A stretch of 6,192 nt of DNA, taken from NCBI GenBank assembly GCA_029260195.1, contig JAJDDS010000428.1, positions 1 to 6,192 on the forward strand, written 5' to 3'. Position 1 is the stretch's first letter. Each line of letters starts with the position of its first letter. The notes beneath the pieces are model-generated. The model saw only the letters and a program-made list of their open reading frames with translations, was not told where the DNA came from and searched no databases. Both the position numbers and the translations under genes were made by a program. Below are positions 4,879 to 6,192 of this stretch, piece after piece. Origin of the DNA: Phycisphaerae bacterium (GTDB lineage Bacteria; Planctomycetota; Phycisphaerae; UBA1845).

Positions 4879-6192
4879 ATGACGGTTGGCAAGATGAAGG
4901 AACGAAGGGACGGAGGGACGGAGGGACGAAGACGTGGGTGTTCGCGCGCGCCGCTTTGTGCCGTGGGCGTGCTGGCTTTGTGCGGCTGCCAACAGTGGTT
5001 CATCGACGACGCCGACCGCGAGGTGGTTAAGCTGATCCAGACGCGCCAGCGGGCGGCGATGGGGATGACCTCCGACGCCGGCATCGGCCAGGAGACCGGC
5101 GGGGTCGATCGCGGTGGGGATATGTACAGTTTCGCACCGTCTCCGATCGATTCGGAGGTCCCCGAGAGCTTCCGCAAAGCGATCGAGACCGAAGTTCGAC
5201 CACCGGAGGAACCCGCGGAACGCCGGGCAGCCAGGGACGAAGCCGCGGAGAATCAAGCTGAACGCCGGCCTTTCACACTCTCCGGAGCCCTCGCCTATGC
5301 GATGGAGCACGCTCGGCGTTATCAATCCGAGAAGGAACGCCTGTATCTGGCCGCGTTGGACCTGTCGCTCGAACGGCATCTCTGGACGCCGCGGTTCGTG
5401 CAGAGCGTGTTGAGTCTGGACTACGACAACCTCGGGCAGGAAAGCGATTTCGACCAGGCGATCTCCGCCGTCAGCAACTTCGCCATAGAACAGCGCCTCC
5501 CCTACGGCGGTGAGGTGACCGCCCGCGTGATTAACTCCCTGATCCGCGATCTGAGCGACAGTGTAACCACCGGCGAGACCGGTCAGATCATCATCGACGC
5601 CCGCGTACCACTGCTGCGCGGAGCCGGGCCCGTCGCATACGAATCCCGCTATGCCGCCGAGCGCCGGCTCGTCTACGCCGTACGCGCCTTCGAACGATTC
5701 CGCCGCGAATTCCTGGTCTCCGTCGCGGGCGATTTCTTCAACCTCCTCAGCGTCAAAGCCCAAATCGACAGCGCCGAGTCACAATCGAAGAGTCTCGCGG
5801 GCGACTACGAACGCGAGCAGGCGCTCGCCGCCGCGGGACGCATCCTCCAAATCGAAGCGGACCGCGCTCGAGTCAGCCTGCTGAACGCCCAGAACGCCGC
5901 CGTGCGGGCGCGGGAGCGCTACGACACCGCGCTCGACTTCTTTAAGATTCAGATCGGCATGCCGACGGGGGACGCAGTCGATGTGGTCGAAGAGGAGCTC
6001 ACCCTCGGCGATCCAAGCGTCTCGTTATCCCAAGCCACCGACACGGCGATGACCTATCGGCTTGACCTGCTCACAAGCCGCGATCAAGTCGACGACGCCC
6101 GCCGGGGTGTCGAGATCGCCCGCAACAATCTGCTACCGAGCGTCGACCTGTCGGGCGCCGTGACGCTCGACACGGATCAGTCGCGGTTCAAC
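4879..6192 (+). CDS. TolC-family outer-membrane efflux lipoprotein (partial, 3' end missing)
   Basis: The frame is open from ATG 4879 to the right edge (438 codons, no stop reached). TolC-family proteins form trimeric outer-membrane barrels with a periplasmic alpha-helical tunnel, serving RND, MFS or ABC pumps or type I secretion. Residues 25-37 give a lipoprotein signal ending L-C-G-C, with lipidated Cys37. Residues about 40-130 are an unusually long polar linker. The first repeat begins at FTLSGALAYAMEHARRYQSE (132 onward), with RVPLLRGAG at 242-250, long helices at 255-360, and the start of the second repeat, DTAMTYRLDLLTSRDQVDDARRGVEIARNNLLPSVDL (388-424). These are typical OEP signatures. 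The start is uncertain: neither ATG 4879 nor ATG 4894 has a clear ribosome site, and the 8-bp repeat lies between them and the signal. Pump partners are probably downstream but unseen. The substrate is unknown. Confidence 0.87.
   Translation, partial: MTVGKMKERRDGGTEGRRRGCSRAPLCAVGVLALCGCQQWFIDDADREVVKLIQTRQRAAMGMTSDAGIGQETGGVDRGGDMYSFAPSPIDSEVPESFRKAIETEVRPPEEPAERRAARDEAAENQAERRPFTLSGALAYAMEHARRYQSEKERLYLAALDLSLERHLWTPRFVQSVLSLDYDNLGQESDFDQAISAVSNFAIEQRLPYGGEVTARVINSLIRDLSDSVTTGETGQIIIDARVPLLRGAGPVAYESRYAAERRLVYAVRAFERFRREFLVSVAGDFFNLLSVKAQIDSAESQSKSLAGDYEREQALAAAGRILQIEADRARVSLLNAQNAAVRARERYDTALDFFKIQIGMPTGDAVDVVEEELTLGDPSVSLSQATDTAMTYRLDLLTSRDQVDDARRGVEIARNNLLPSVDLSGAVTLDTDQSRFN
4896..4935. 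repeat. 8-bp tandem repeat (GRAGGRAC)n at the start of the TolC-family gene
   Basis: Four units in a row, GAAGGAAC, GAAGGGAC, GGAGGGAC, GGAGGGAC (4896-4927), are followed by a degenerate GAAGACGT (4928-4935). Because 8 is not a multiple of 3, each gain or loss of one unit shifts the frame between the upstream ATGs (4879, 4894) and the signal sequence. The block is encoded as KERRDGGTEGRRR, a basic stretch before the lipoprotein signal. Confidence 0.85.

Noticed and set aside
4873..5763. Minus-strand open frame (296 codons) opposite the TolC-family gene
   Set aside because: The plus strand encodes clear OEP repeats through the whole stretch; the antisense frame has no recognisable motif.
1..6192. 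CRISPR arrays, tRNA or rRNA genes, prophage genes or toxin-antitoxin pairs
   Set aside because: Reading both strands showed no regularly spaced repeats, no cloverleaf-like sequence and no recognisable phage or toxin proteins.

Overview
The window looks like a chromosomal segment from a high-GC, Gram-negative-type bacterium, most plausibly a planctomycete or a close relative. This is an inference from three things: a PEP-CTERM-tagged secreted protein (exosortase sorting), a TolC-type outer-membrane lipoprotein, and a short purine-rich GRAGGRAC tandem repeat of a kind I associate with planctomycete genomes. No ribosomal RNA or other phylogenetic marker is present, so the taxon is not proven.

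Layout. Bases 1-125 hold the last 40 codons of a plus-strand gene resembling TsaB (t6A tRNA modification). Convergent to it, 17 bases away, is the most interesting gene: a minus-strand exported redoxin (1081 to 143) whose frame is crossed by one UGA (464-466). That UGA sits at the first cysteine position of a W-C-P-F-C-type redox motif, giving W-U-P-F-C, and the homologous sequence continues in frame for another 106 residues. A 7-bp hairpin with a G-first GUU loop follows, its loop starting 21 nt after the UGA, which fits the bacterial SECIS rules. The protein has no other cysteine than the resolving one of the U-x-x-C pair. It is best read as a selenoprotein, not two genes or a pseudogene.

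Bases 1082-1459 carry no gene. They hold a sigma70-like promoter and a leader hairpin for the redoxin (minus strand). They also hold a roughly 130-bp element bounded by 28-bp imperfect inverted repeats (23/28 matching, outer 15 perfect) with a stem-loop inside, resembling a MITE or IS remnant. Next comes a two-gene plus-strand operon: an ECF-type sigma factor (1460-2059) and, one base later, a small cytosolic zinc-binding anti-sigma-like protein (2061-2345). After a 189-base leader region with two inverted repeats comes a secreted spondin-N-domain protein with a C-terminal PEP-CTERM signal (2535-3350).

An HDOD-domain protein lies on the minus strand (4678 to 3515), convergent with the spondin gene. 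Divergent from it, a TolC-family outer-membrane lipoprotein starts near 4879 and runs off the right edge. Its 5' end is crossed by an 8-bp tandem repeat.

Working together: the sigma/anti-sigma pair forms one regulatory unit, and its cysteine/histidine zinc site could sense thiol or metal stress. The divergent Sec-redoxin would handle peroxide or disulfide chemistry outside the cytoplasm. A link between the two is only suggested by adjacency. The HDOD and TolC genes look like independent units.
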